Source: Burkholderiales bacterium (GTDB lineage: Bacteria; Pseudomonadota; Gammaproteobacteria; Burkholderiales; Burkholderiaceae_E). From it: DNA of 64,000 bases. Where the stretch lies: positions 1 through 64,000 of the forward strand of contig CANKWX010000002.1 in the NCBI GenBank assembly GCA_947487165.1, given 5' to 3'. Each line of letters begins with the position of its first letter. Position 1 is the stretch's first letter. A program made the position numbers and the translations under genes. The notes beneath the pieces were generated by a model. It was given only the letters and a program-made list of their open reading frames with translations, was not told the DNA's origin and did not search any database. This document shows positions 1 through 9,559 of the stretch, one piece after another.

Positions 1-84
1 CAGCAGCACCACCGGCGTTGCGCCCGGATCACCGTGATCCTGATAGGCGATCCGCAGGACGCCTGCTTCGACTGCCTGATTCAT
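1..84 (-). CDS. alpha/beta hydrolase, N-terminal fragment (cut by window edge)
   Basis: Reading leftward from an ATG at 84-82, 28 codons stay open to the window edge. The peptide begins MNQAVEAGVLRIAYQDHG and continues DPGATPVVLLL-like, the usual first strands of an alpha/beta hydrolase (a substrate-mimicking strand, then the turn before the oxyanion HG loop). A purine-rich GGAGAG ribosome site lies about 7 bases upstream of the ATG, which supports the start. The catalytic residues are beyond the window, so the substrate is unknown. Its start region overlaps the extreme 5' end of the longest rightward frame, which argues that the DUF1631 gene really begins further downstream. Confidence 0.6.
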   Translation of the reverse strand, partial: MNQAVEAGVLRIAYQDHGDPGATPVVLL

Positions 85-318
85 CAGTACTCTCCCTTCT
101 TCGCTTTGCGCTCGGCAGCTTTCGGGCTGCGGACGTGCGCCGCTGCGAATCATAGTCTGCCCCGCCTGGGCACCATTTGGTCAGAAAGGACGCCCCAACC
201 GGCCGCTCATGATCGCAATGCCGACCTTTCGTCGGCCGCGCGCGGCCAGACGCCCATCGTTACAACACCCTTGGTCAGTCCGCCCCGATCACCCTGCAAG
301 CGACTCGTGCCTATCCCC

Positions 319-2523
319 GTGAACGCGATCCCCAGCCTGAAAAACAATGCGCTGATTGCGAGCTGCCAGCGCAGCCTCACGAATCGCCTGACCGAGGGCG
401 TTGCGCAGGCCTTTGAGCGCTCGGTCACCGCGCTGACCGCCCGATCGGCTATCGCAGAGACCTCCGAGGAGAAGTCTTTGCTGGCGATGGCAGCCGAGTT
501 CGCGCATCGCCACCAGCACGACATGACACTGCGTTTTCGCAATCATTTCGAGAAGGCGCTGGCAGCGGCATTCGATGCGCCGATGCCAACGGCAGCGCGC
601 AGCGACAAGATCGACTTCGCCTCGCTGTCGCTGGTGTCGGATGATCTGATCGAGCACAGCATGGAGCGCAGCCGTTGGGCGCAGCGCTGCGGCATCGGTG
701 TCGATCAGGAGATCCTGGAAGAACTCAAAGCCAGACTGCGTGCCGTTCTCGAGAACCCGTCGCTGGGCAGCGACCAGCTTCCTGCCTCATTGGCAAGCAT
801 TTATGACGCGCTCAAAGCGGCTTTGCCCGAGGACAACACTGCGGCTCAAACGATCAAGGCTGCGCTCGCCGCTGTCGGCGCCAATCTCTCGACCGCGATC
901 AACGATGCCTATGCCGCGGCCAATGATCAGCTGCGCCAGAGCGGTGTGCTGCCCGATTTCGTCCTTGGTGCGGTGATCCGCGATGCTCGCCGTCAGTCGC
1001 AAGGAACGGCTCGTGGCGGGTTGCAGCGCAAAGGCGACATGATGGGCATCGCTGATCTGCCCGACGCCGATATCTCGGACGACGATCAGATGCTGATGCT
1101 TCAGCACGCGATGGCACAGGCCTATTCAGGACAGGGACAAGGCCAGGGCGAGGGCCGCCGTCAGGTCGCCAGGATGCTGTCCAACCCGGTTGCCATCGAC
1201 CGGCTGAGCGGCGCATTACCGTCAGTCCAGGAGCGTTCGGCGCTGATGTCATCACTGACGTCATTTCAGCGGTCGGACCATGCATTTGCGCAGGGTGGCG
1301 TCCATCCCGACCTGCTTGCCCGAATCAAGGACGAAGGCACGCCGCTCGATCAGATCACCGTCGATATCGTCGGCGTGGTCTTCGACTACATTTACCTGGA
1401 TCCGCGCCTGCCTGACTCGATCAAGCAGCAACTCCTGAGAATGCAGGTGGTTGCCGTCAAAGCGGCGCTGCTGAGCCGCGGTTTTTTCGCGCGGCGCCAG
1501 CATCCCCTGCGCCAGCTGATCGATCGCATCGCCGAGATCGGGTCCGACCCGGAATCGGATGTCAGCGAGGGATCGGATCTGATGGTCGGCCTTCGCAGCA
1601 TCGTCGACCGTGTCATCGTCAGTTTTGATACCGATGTCGAGGTTTTTGTGCAGGCAACCCAGTCCACCGACGAGCTGAGCAAGCAGCAGATCGAAAAACA
1701 CCGTGCCCGTCTTGCCGCAACCGAGCGGGCGATCGCGCTGCGCGAAGCTCAAAGCGCGGCCCTCGACGAGGCACGCGCCGAGTTCGCGCTGTATATGTCG
1801 CCGCAATGCCCGCCATTCGTGAAAGCCTTCCTTGATGACTGGTGGGCGCTCTTCATGGCTGGCACCAGAACCGCCGCCGATTTCAACCAGGCCAAGGCCG
1901 CCTGGAAAACCGGCATTGATACCGCCAAGCTGCTGATCTGGAGCACCTGCGAGAAAGACGCCCAGGATATCGGCGCCCTGGCTGAAATCCTGCCGGGCAT
2001 GATCCGCGAGTTGCGCACCGGCCTGGCCCGTGTCGATATGCCGCAGGTCGATCAGACTCGATTTTTCCAGGCCCTGATGCTCAAGCACACCGAGGAAATT
2101 GCGGCCGCCAAGACACGTCCTCCTTTCAGCGCGACGATCCCGGTCTCGAGCACCGAAACCACGGCGCTCCTTAAAATTGCCGACGCCGCACCCCACGCAT
2201 CCTCGCCCGATGCTGCCATGTCATTCACACAGACAGCGCCGCGAATCTTGCCGACTCGCCCGATCGATGCCTCGCTCGCCGCGATCCGTCGCGGCCAGAT
2301 GATCGAAATCAGCCGTGATGGCGATTTCCGTGTCTACAAGCTGGCCTGGATCAGCCCGGCTCGCAAGGTGTACATCTTCAGCCGTCACCCGGAAGAAACC
2401 CTCACCTATGAAGACACCGACCTGGCCGGCCTGATCGCCAGCGGACAGGCTCGTCCCAGCAGCGAAACCTCGCCGCTGGACCGTGCGATTGCCCTCGCCG
2501 CGGGTGACAGCGGCACCGATTGA
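319..2523 (+). CDS. DUF1631 family protein
   Basis: Large, mostly helical cytoplasmic protein of the DUF1631 family, common in beta- and gammaproteobacteria; its function is not established. The N-terminal block (ALIASCQRSLTNRLTEG, then a conserved MTLRFRNHFEKAL stretch) and the C-terminal segment with KLAWISPARKVYIFSRH match the family layout: helical repeats followed by a short PilZ-like beta region. The frame is open from 34, but that part overlaps the divergent hydrolase start and has no family character. GTG at 319 (or GTG 307) fits the homologous region best, although neither has a convincing Shine-Dalgarno site, so the start is uncertain by tens of codons. It ends 89 bases before ppc and may be cotranscribed with it. 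Confidence 0.8.
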   Translation: MNAIPSLKNNALIASCQRSLTNRLTEGVAQAFERSVTALTARSAIAETSEEKSLLAMAAEFAHRHQHDMTLRFRNHFEKALAAAFDAPMPTAARSDKIDFASLSLVSDDLIEHSMERSRWAQRCGIGVDQEILEELKARLRAVLENPSLGSDQLPASLASIYDALKAALPEDNTAAQTIKAALAAVGANLSTAINDAYAAANDQLRQSGVLPDFVLGAVIRDARRQSQGTARGGLQRKGDMMGIADLPDADISDDDQMLMLQHAMAQAYSGQGQGQGEGRRQVARMLSNPVAIDRLSGALPSVQERSALMSSLTSFQRSDHAFAQGGVHPDLLARIKDEGTPLDQITVDIVGVVFDYIYLDPRLPDSIKQQLLRMQVVAVKAALLSRGFFARRQHPLRQLIDRIAEIGSDPESDVSEGSDLMVGLRSIVDRVIVSFDTDVEVFVQATQSTDELSKQQIEKHRARLAATERAIALREAQSAALDEARAEFALYMSPQCPPFVKAFLDDWWALFMAGTRTAADFNQAKAAWKTGIDTAKLLIWSTCEKDAQDIGALAEILPGMIRELRTGLARVDMPQVDQTRFFQALMLKHTEEIAAAKTRPPFSATIPVSSTETTALLKIADAAPHASSPDAAMSFTQTAPRILPTRPIDASLAAIRRGQMIEISRDGDFRVYKLAWISPARKVYIFSRHPEETLTYEDTDLAGLIASGQARPSSETSPLDRAIALAAGDSGTD

Positions 2524-2612
2524 AGCCCTTGGTACGGACCTTGCGTCGAGACGCGTGGCCCTTGATCGGGGCCGATTGTGCACAATGACTGTGCCAACAA
2601 CCGGTCTCGACA

Positions 2613-5408
2613 ATGAACAACGCACCTGAAACACCCAAGCGCAACGCAAGCGCACCCGACAAGGATTCAGCGCTTGTCGCCGACATTCGCTTCCTGGGAC
2701 GACTACTCGGTGATGTGATCCGGGAGCAGGAAGGCCAGGATGCCTTCGACCTTGTCGAGCGGGTCCGACAACTGTCGGTGTCCTACCGGCTCAAGCGCGA
2801 TGCGGCCGCCGGCAAGACCCTCGATCGACTGCTGAAAAATCTCACGATCGACCAGATGGTCTCGGTTGTTCGTGCTTTCAGCTATTTCTCGCACCTGGCC
2901 AATATCGCCGAAGACCGTCATCACGTCCGCCGCCGGGAAGCCCACGAGCGCCGGGGCGATCTGCAGGAGGGATCACTTGCGATGGCCTTCTACCGGCTCG
3001 CTGCCCGAGACATCCGCGCAGACGACATCGCGGACGCGCTTCGTACCGCCTATATTTCGCCGGTCCTGACTGCCCACCCCACCGAGGTCCAGCGCAAGAG
3101 CATTCTCGATGCCGAGCGCGCGATTGCCGAACTGATCGGCCAGCGCGACGATCTGCACACCGCACGCGACCTCAAGTCCAACGAGGCCCTGCTCCGAGCG
3201 AGGGTCACCCAGCTGTGGCAGACCCGGATGCTTCGCTATGCAAAGCTCACGGTCGCCGACGAAATCGAGAACGCACTGAGCTACTACCGCTCGACGTTTC
3301 TCAAGCAGATACCGCGCATGTACGCCGACATTGAAGAGGCGCTGCCGGGGCATGAGATCGCCAGCTTCTTTCGCATGGGCAACTGGATCGGTGGTGATCG
3401 CGATGGCAATCCCAATGTCACCGCTCAGACACTTCAGATCGCCTTGCGCAGTCAGAGTGAAACCGTTTTGCGTTTTTACCTCACCGAACTTCACGAACTT
3501 GGCGCAGAGCTGTCGATCTCGGCGCTGCTGGCAACGGTGACGGATGACATGAAGGCGCTGTGCGATCGCTCGCCCGATCGCAGCGAACATCGCCAGGACG
3601 AGCCCTATCGGCGCGCTCTGACCGGCATGTATTCCCGAATGGCCGCGACGCTTCATGATCTGACCGGCACCGAAGCGCTTCGGCATGCCATCGCACCACA
3701 GCAAGCGTATCCGGATCCCGAGACCTTCCTGGCCGATTTAAAGGTGATGGCCGAATCGCTTGCCTCGCATCATGCGCAGGCCATCATCGGCGCACGCCTC
3801 GCGCCGCTGATTCGCGCGGTCCAGGTCTTCGGCTTTCATCTTGCAACCGTCGATCTTCGTCAGAGTTCGGACAAGCACGAGGCGGTCATCGACGAGCTGC
3901 TCGCGGTGGCGCGCGTCGCGCCTGCTTATTCAGCATTGACGGAGACCGACAAGCGAAGCCTGCTGCTGGGACTGCTGCGTGAGCCTCGAGCACTGCGCGT
4001 GCAGGGCGCGGCCTATTCCGAGCACAGCCTGGGCGAGCTGGCGATCTTTGACCTGGCTGCGGTGCAGCGGCGTCGCTATGGTCCGGCCGCGCTGCGCCAC
4101 TACATCATTTCGCACACCGAGGACGTCAGCGATCTGCTCGAGGTCCTGCTGCTTCAAAAAGAAGCCGGACTGATGCGAGGCACGCTCGATCGCGATGCGG
4201 TCAACGATCTGATCGTCGTGCCGCTCTTCGAGACCATCGGAGATCTGCGCAACGCCGCCAGCATCATGCAGGCGTTCTATGAGTTGCCGGGCATACTCGA
4301 GATGATCGTGCGCTCGGGTGCCGAGCAGGACATCATGCTTGGCTACAGCGACAGCAACAAGGACGGCGGCTTTTTCACCAGCAACTGGGAGCTCTATCGC
4401 GCCGAGACCGAACTGGTGCGCGTCTTTGATCCGATGAGACAAAGCCACGCGATCACGCTGCGGCTGTTTCACGGGCGCGGGGGCACGGTCGGTCGCGGCG
4501 GCGGTCCGAGCTACCAGGCCATCCTCGCGCAACCGCCGGGCACGGTGAACGGCCAGATCCGCCTGACCGAGCAGGGCGAGGTGATCGCCTCGAAATATGC
4601 CAACCCCGAGATCGGCCGGCGCAATCTCGAGACACTGGTGGCGGCCACCCTCGAAGCCACCCTGCTGCATCCGACTCGCAGTGCGCCTGCAGTGTTTCTG
4701 GAGACGGCGCAGGCACTGTCAATCGCCAGCATGGCCGCCTATCGTGAGCTGGTCTACGAGACGCCCGGATTCACCGATTACTTTTTCGACACCACGCCGA
4801 TCCGAGAAATTGCCGAACTCAACATCGGATCACGCCCGGCCTCGCGAAAGGCCAACCGCGCCATTGAAGACCTGAGAGCGATTCCGTGGAGCTTCAGCTG
4901 GGGACAATGCCGCGTCGCCCTGCCCGGCTGGTATGGATTCGGATCGGCAGTGTCGGCCTATCTGTCGGCCGGCAAGGGCGACCGGGACAAGCGACTCGAG
5001 GTTCTGCGCAAAATGTACAAGCAGTGGCCATTTTTCCGGACCCTGCTGTCGAACCTCGACATGGTGCTGGCCAAGAGCGATCTCGGCATCGCGGCCCGGT
5101 ATCTCGAACTGGGCACTGATCGCAAGCGGGAACGCAAAATCTTCGCGACGATTCAGGCAGAGTGGCAGGCTGCGCACGACGCGCTGACCCTGATCACCGG
5201 CGAGCGCGAAAGGCTCGCCTCTAACCCGTCGCTTGCCCGATCGATTGCCCATCGCTTCCCTTACCTTGATCCGCTCAATCACCTGCAGGTCGAGCTGATG
5301 CGACGCTACCGTGGTCGCAGTCCGAATGAGCCGCTTAACGAACGGGTCAGGCGGGGCATTCATATTTCCATCAATGGTGTGGCGGCCGGTCTGAGAAATA
5401 CCGGCTGA
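2613..5408 (+). CDS. ppc: phosphoenolpyruvate carboxylase
   Basis: Cytoplasmic anaplerotic enzyme that carboxylates PEP with bicarbonate to give oxaloacetate and phosphate. The 931-residue length is that of a full bacterial PEPC. Visible signatures are [12 protein letters not shown] with the catalytic His at residue 155, the [15 protein letters not shown] block, [10 protein letters not shown], and the glycine loop [14 protein letters not shown] near residue 620, which closes over the active site. The C-terminus, [14 protein letters not shown], is the canonical PEPC end that forms the aspartate/malate inhibitor site. It is followed after 39 bases by a phosphofructokinase gene on the same strand, so glycolytic and anaplerotic steps probably share a transcript. 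Nothing looks truncated. Confidence 0.97.
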   Translation: MNNAPETPKRNASAPDKDSALVADIRFLGRLLGDVIREQEGQDAFDLVERVRQLSVSYRLKRDAAAGKTLDRLLKNLTIDQMVSVVRAFSYFSHLANIAEDRHHVRRREAHERRGDLQEGSLAMAFYRLAARDIRADDIADALRTAYISPVLTAHPTEVQRKSILDAERAIAELIGQRDDLHTARDLKSNEALLRARVTQLWQTRMLRYAKLTVADEIENALSYYRSTFLKQIPRMYADIEEALPGHEIASFFRMGNWIGGDRDGNPNVTAQTLQIALRSQSETVLRFYLTELHELGAELSISALLATVTDDMKALCDRSPDRSEHRQDEPYRRALTGMYSRMAATLHDLTGTEALRHAIAPQQAYPDPETFLADLKVMAESLASHHAQAIIGARLAPLIRAVQVFGFHLATVDLRQSSDKHEAVIDELLAVARVAPAYSALTETDKRSLLLGLLREPRALRVQGAAYSEHSLGELAIFDLAAVQRRRYGPAALRHYIISHTEDVSDLLEVLLLQKEAGLMRGTLDRDAVNDLIVVPLFETIGDLRNAASIMQAFYELPGILEMIVRSGAEQDIMLGYSDSNKDGGFFTSNWELYRAETELVRVFDPMRQSHAITLRLFHGRGGTVGRGGGPSYQAILAQPPGTVNGQIRLTEQGEVIASKYANPEIGRRNLETLVAATLEATLLHPTRSAPAVFLETAQALSIASMAAYRELVYETPGFTDYFFDTTPIREIAELNIGSRPASRKANRAIEDLRAIPWSFSWGQCRVALPGWYGFGSAVSAYLSAGKGDRDKRLEVLRKMYKQWPFFRTLLSNLDMVLAKSDLGIAARYLELGTDRKRERKIFATIQAEWQAAHDALTLITGERERLASNPSLARSIAHRFPYLDPLNHLQVELMRRYRGRSPNEPLNERVRRGIHISINGVAAGLRNTG

Positions 5409-5447
5409 AGTCGCACCGCCACGAGCCTGAACAGGAACGGATCGAGC

Positions 5448-6821
5448 ATGGTCATGACACACGGCGATCAGGGCCTTCGCAATGCACGCCTGTTGCCCGA
5501 GGATCTGGCGATAGACACCCTGGGCAAATGCCTGCTGCCCTCCCCGGTCACCCGACACCTCGGTGTACGGGGTATGAAGTTCGTGGGCGAGGCCGACAGG
5601 GTTCTGTTCGATGATTCGATCTCGAGCTTGAGCCAAGGCATCGCAGACCCGAACAGTCTGCCGGCGTTTGAGCTGGCCGGCCCGCGAGACAGGATTTTTT
5701 TCGATCCGAGGACGCTTCGCTGCGGCATCGTGACCTGCGGCGGACTGGCGCCGGGCTTGAACAATGTCATTCGCGGCATCGTGCTCGAACTGTGGGCCGG
5801 CTATGGCGTGCGACATATCGTCGGTTATCGGTATGGCTATGAAGGGCTGATCGCGCGCCTCGGTCATCAGCCGATGATGCTGACCCCCGAATCGGTCGCC
5901 AGCATCCACCACGAAGGCGGCACGGTGCTCGGGACCTCGCGCGGCGCGCAGGATGCGGGCGAGATGGTCGACGGGCTCGAGGCCAATGGCATCGGTATTC
6001 TCTTTGTACTCGGAGGCGACGGCAGCATGAACGGGGCCTTGAGCCTGAGCGCCGAAATCGCCCGGCGAGGGCTTCGCATCGCCGTCATCGGCGTGCCCAA
6101 GACCATCGACAACGATGTGCCCTTCATCGATCGCAGCTTCGGTTTCGTGAGCGCTTATTCAGCGGCGGTCGATGTCATCCACAGTGCCCGTATCGAAGCG
6201 GTTGCGGCGCGAAACGGCATCGGACTGGTCAAGCTCATGGGCAGGCACGCCGGCTTTCTTGCCTGCCAGGCGGCACTGGCCTCCACCGAAGCCGATCTGG
6301 TGCTGATTCCGGAAGTGCCGGTCTTGCTCGAGGGCAACAATGGCGTGTTCGCCTGCATCGATCGGGTACTGGCTCGCAAGGGTCATGTGGTGATCGTGGT
6401 GGCCGAGGGTGCAGCGCAGGACCTGATCGTCAACCCTGACGCCGCCCCGGGCCGCGTCGGCTCACGCGACAAGAGCGGCAATGCCAAGCTCAAGGATGTC
6501 GGCGTCTTCCTGCGCGATCGGATCCTCGCGCACTTCGAGAGCGCGGGGCGCGAGACCACTGTCAAGTACATCGACCCGAGCTACACCATCCGCAGTATTC
6601 CGGCGTGTCCGTCCGACAGTGTCTATTGCTGGGACATGGCCCGCAACGCGGTGCATGCCGGGCTTGCCGGCAACACCGCAATGCTGATCGGCCGCTGGCA
6701 TGGCCATTTCGTGCACGTGCCGATTGCGCTGGCAACCAGCAAGACCCGCAGCGTCGACCCTGACGGCGATCTGTGGATGTCGGTGATCGAGGCGACCGGG
6801 CAGCCTCGCGAATTCGCCTGA
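5448..6821 (+). CDS. 6-phosphofructokinase (ATP-type, long-form PFK family)
   Basis: Phosphorylates fructose 6-phosphate to the 1,6-bisphosphate, the committed step of glycolysis. At 457 residues it is longer than E. coli PfkA and resembles the plant/trypanosome-like PFK group, with an N-terminal extension of about 90 residues before the nucleotide loop CGIVTCGGLAPG. Motifs are GTSRG, LGGDGSMNGA, GVPKTIDNDV and KLMGRHAGF. The GGDGS form (Gly rather than Asp at the phosphoryl-donor position) indicates ATP use. PKTIDND has Lys where E. coli PfkA has Gly; Lys occurs both in PPi enzymes and in this ATP-using group. Donor assignment is therefore inference. It lies 39 bases after ppc and is convergent with glgP. 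Confidence 0.88.
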   Translation: MVMTHGDQGLRNARLLPEDLAIDTLGKCLLPSPVTRHLGVRGMKFVGEADRVLFDDSISSLSQGIADPNSLPAFELAGPRDRIFFDPRTLRCGIVTCGGLAPGLNNVIRGIVLELWAGYGVRHIVGYRYGYEGLIARLGHQPMMLTPESVASIHHEGGTVLGTSRGAQDAGEMVDGLEANGIGILFVLGGDGSMNGALSLSAEIARRGLRIAVIGVPKTIDNDVPFIDRSFGFVSAYSAAVDVIHSARIEAVAARNGIGLVKLMGRHAGFLACQAALASTEADLVLIPEVPVLLEGNNGVFACIDRVLARKGHVVIVVAEGAAQDLIVNPDAAPGRVGSRDKSGNAKLKDVGVFLRDRILAHFESAGRETTVKYIDPSYTIRSIPACPSDSVYCWDMARNAVHAGLAGNTAMLIGRWHGHFVHVPIALATSKTRSVDPDGDLWMSVIEATGQPREFA

Positions 6822-6846
6822 GGGCAGCAGCCCCCAGACAAACCGC

Positions 6847-9390
6847 TTACTGCAGGAAACCCTCGATCACGTCAGCGCGGGTCAGCAACTTGACCTCGAC
6901 CGGCTTGACCTTCCAGATTTCGCCGGCGTATTCGCGAATGGTCCGGTCCGACGAGAACTGACCAGAGCGGGCGACATTCAGGATCGACATTCGCGTCCAG
7001 CGCTCGGAATCGCGATAGGCCGCATCGACCCGCTGCTGACAATCGAGGTAGGCATCGAAATCGGCCAGCAGCAGATAAGGATCGTGACTGAGGAGGCTGT
7101 CGAGCAGCGGGCGGAACATCTCGGTATCGCCGCCGCTGAAGTAGCCGGTGCTGATCAGGTCGAGGGCGCCGCGCAGTCGTTCGCTGCCGTGATACTGATC
7201 GAGCGGCTGATAGCCCCTGGCCCACAAGGCATCGACCTCCTCGACGGTCTTGCCGAAGAGAAAGAAATTCGCGGGGCCGACCGCATTGCGAATCTCGATA
7301 TTGGCGCCATCGAGGGTGCCAACAGTGAGCGCGCCATTCATCGTGAATTTCATGTTGCCGGTGCCGGAGGCTTCCTTGCCGGCCGTCGAAATCTGCTCTG
7401 AAACATCGGCCGCCGGATAGACCCTGTGCCCGATGCTGACATTGAAGTTCGGCAGGAACGCCACCTTCAGCAGCCCCCGCGTTGCCGGATCGTTGTTGAC
7501 CACATCGGCCACCGAGGTGATCAGCTTGATGATCAGTTTGGCCATCCGATAGCCGGGCGCTGCCTTGCCTCCGAAAACAAAGGTACGCGGCGCGACCTCG
7601 ATTGCTGCTCGGGTACGGATGCGATGGTAGAGATCCACCACATGCAGCACGCTCAGATGCTGGCGCTTGTACTCATGAATGCGCTTGACCTGAATATCGA
7701 AGAGCGATTGCGGATCGACGGTCACACCGGATCTGAGCTTCAGCTCCCTGGCCAGGAGCTGCTTGTTGCGATGCTTGATCTCACGCCATTGCTCGCGAAA
7801 CGCTGCGTCCTCGACCAGCGGCTCGAGCTCACGCAGGCGCTCGAGATGCTTGAGCCAGCCTTCGCCGATCTTGTCAGTGATCAGCCCGGACAGCGTCGGG
7901 TTGCTCAGCGCAACGAATCGGCGCGGTGTCACGCCATTGGTCTTGTTGCTGAACTTTTCGGGCCACAGCGAATGGAAATCTTTGAGAACGTCGCGCACCA
8001 GCAGATCGGAATGCAGCTGTGCCACGCCATTGATCGCATGGCTGCCCACGCAGGCCAGATGGGCCATGCGCACATGACGCCCGCCATGCTCATCGATCAG
8101 TGACATCCGGGCAATAAGGTCGGGATCGCCCGGAAAGCGCCGCTCGACTTCTTTCAGAAACTCGGCATTGATCGCGAAAATGATTTCGAGGTGGCGTGGC
8201 AGGACCCGGCCAAACAGGTCGAGCGGCCAGCGCTCGAGCGCCTCGGGCAGCAGTGTGTGATTGGTGTAGGCCAGCGACGCGCGGGTAATCGCCCAGGCCT
8301 CTTCCCATTCGAGCAGCTCCTCATCGACCAGCAAGCGCATCAGTTCGGCGACAGCAATGGCCGGATGCGTGTCATTGAGCTGGATCGCGAATTTCTCGTG
8401 AAATCGTGACAGCGGCAGCTTTTGCGTGCGCATGATCCGCAGCATGTCCTGCAGGGAGCACGAGACAAAAAAGTACTGCTGCTCGAGTCTGAGCTCCTTG
8501 CCCTGAATCTGCTCGTCGTTCGGATAAAGAACCTTGGTGATGTTCTCGGACACGATCTTGCGGTTGACTGCGCCGTAATAATCGCCTCGATTGAACTGCT
8601 CGACATCGAAGCCTTCAGGCGCTTCAGCGCGCCAGAGTCGCAGCGTGTTGGCGGTGTTGGTGCGGTAACCGAGGATCGGCGTGTCGTAAGGAATGCCGTT
8701 GACGATGCGGGCCGGATGCCAGCGCACCCGCTCCGTGCCCTTGACGCCCCGGTAACGCTCGGTGTGGCCGCCCAGCTTGATCTGCACGGTCCACTCCGGG
8801 CGCATCAGTTCCCAGGGATTGCCGTGACGAAGCCATTTGTCGGTCTTTTCAACCTGCCAGCCATTGGTGATCACCTGATCGAAGATGCCGAACTCATAGC
8901 GGATGCCATATCCCAGGGAGGGCAGCTCGAGCGTCGCCATCGAATCGAGAAAACACGCTGCCAGCCTGCCCAGGCCACCGTTGCCCAGGCCCGGCTCTTC
9001 CTCTTCGGCCAGCAGTTCATCGAAATCCAGGCCGAGTTCGGTCACCGCCTGCTTCACCTCGTCGAAGATCCCGAGGTTGATCAGGTTATTACCAAGATGC
9101 GGCCCCATCAGGAATTCGGCTGACAGGTAAGCCACTGTGCGCGCGCCCTGTCTGGTGTAGGCCGCGGCAGTGCTGATCCAGCGCTGCAGCAGGCGGTCGC
9201 GCACCACGAAGGCGAGCGCCAGATAACAGTCGGTGCGGCTTGCCAGAGCCGGAAACTTGCCCTGAACGTAAAAAAGATTGTCAAGAAAAGCGCTTTTAAG
9301 CGAGTCCTTGCTCAAGCCTGTGCGGTTTTCTTCGCTCTCGCGTTCAGGGGCAGGCATGCCCTGGGCGCTCACAATCTCGGCAGGATTCAC
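6847..9390 (-). CDS. glgP: glycogen/starch/alpha-glucan phosphorylase
   Basis: Pyridoxal-phosphate enzyme that releases glucose 1-phosphate from the non-reducing ends of storage glucan. The 847-residue length is typical. The PLP site EASGTGNMKFTMNGAL is intact, with the Schiff-base Lys at residue 681, followed by the GTLDGANIEI segment. N-terminal signatures include FLMGPHLGNNLINLG, GNGGLGRLAACFLDS and GYGIRYEFGIF. The gene is convergent with the phosphofructokinase gene, 25 bases apart, so glucan breakdown, PFK and PEPC are clustered. It starts at an ATG. No glycogen-synthesis genes are in the window. Confidence 0.97.
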   Translation of the reverse strand: MNPAEIVSAQGMPAPERESEENRTGLSKDSLKSAFLDNLFYVQGKFPALASRTDCYLALAFVVRDRLLQRWISTAAAYTRQGARTVAYLSAEFLMGPHLGNNLINLGIFDEVKQAVTELGLDFDELLAEEEEPGLGNGGLGRLAACFLDSMATLELPSLGYGIRYEFGIFDQVITNGWQVEKTDKWLRHGNPWELMRPEWTVQIKLGGHTERYRGVKGTERVRWHPARIVNGIPYDTPILGYRTNTANTLRLWRAEAPEGFDVEQFNRGDYYGAVNRKIVSENITKVLYPNDEQIQGKELRLEQQYFFVSCSLQDMLRIMRTQKLPLSRFHEKFAIQLNDTHPAIAVAELMRLLVDEELLEWEEAWAITRASLAYTNHTLLPEALERWPLDLFGRVLPRHLEIIFAINAEFLKEVERRFPGDPDLIARMSLIDEHGGRHVRMAHLACVGSHAINGVAQLHSDLLVRDVLKDFHSLWPEKFSNKTNGVTPRRFVALSNPTLSGLITDKIGEGWLKHLERLRELEPLVEDAAFREQWREIKHRNKQLLARELKLRSGVTVDPQSLFDIQVKRIHEYKRQHLSVLHVVDLYHRIRTRAAIEVAPRTFVFGGKAAPGYRMAKLIIKLITSVADVVNNDPATRGLLKVAFLPNFNVSIGHRVYPAADVSEQISTAGKEASGTGNMKFTMNGALTVGTLDGANIEIRNAVGPANFFLFGKTVEEVDALWARGYQPLDQYHGSERLRGALDLISTGYFSGGDTEMFRPLLDSLLSHDPYLLLADFDAYLDCQQRVDAAYRDSERWTRMSILNVARSGQFSSDRTIREYAGEIWKVKPVEVKLLTRADVIEGFLQ

Positions 9391-9559
9391 GGCAGTACAT
9401 CTTTTGAAGGCTAAGCCTGCAGATTAGCAAGAATTGGCGGGCCTGCCGATCAGCAGCGGCATGTTCGAACACCTTGCGCGAAGCGATTTAAAAAAGGCCG
9501 GGCTTGCTATTACGGCGATAGCGTGGACACTACGCAGGTTTTGCATAGAGAGTTCTGTC

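Noticed and set aside
1261-2196. 311-codon leftward frame inside the DUF1631 gene
   Set aside because: Antisense to a supported gene, no start signal and no recognisable domain.
4830-5912. 360-codon leftward frame across the ppc/pfk junction
   Set aside because: Spans two convincing sense genes and their ribosome site; no domain similarity.
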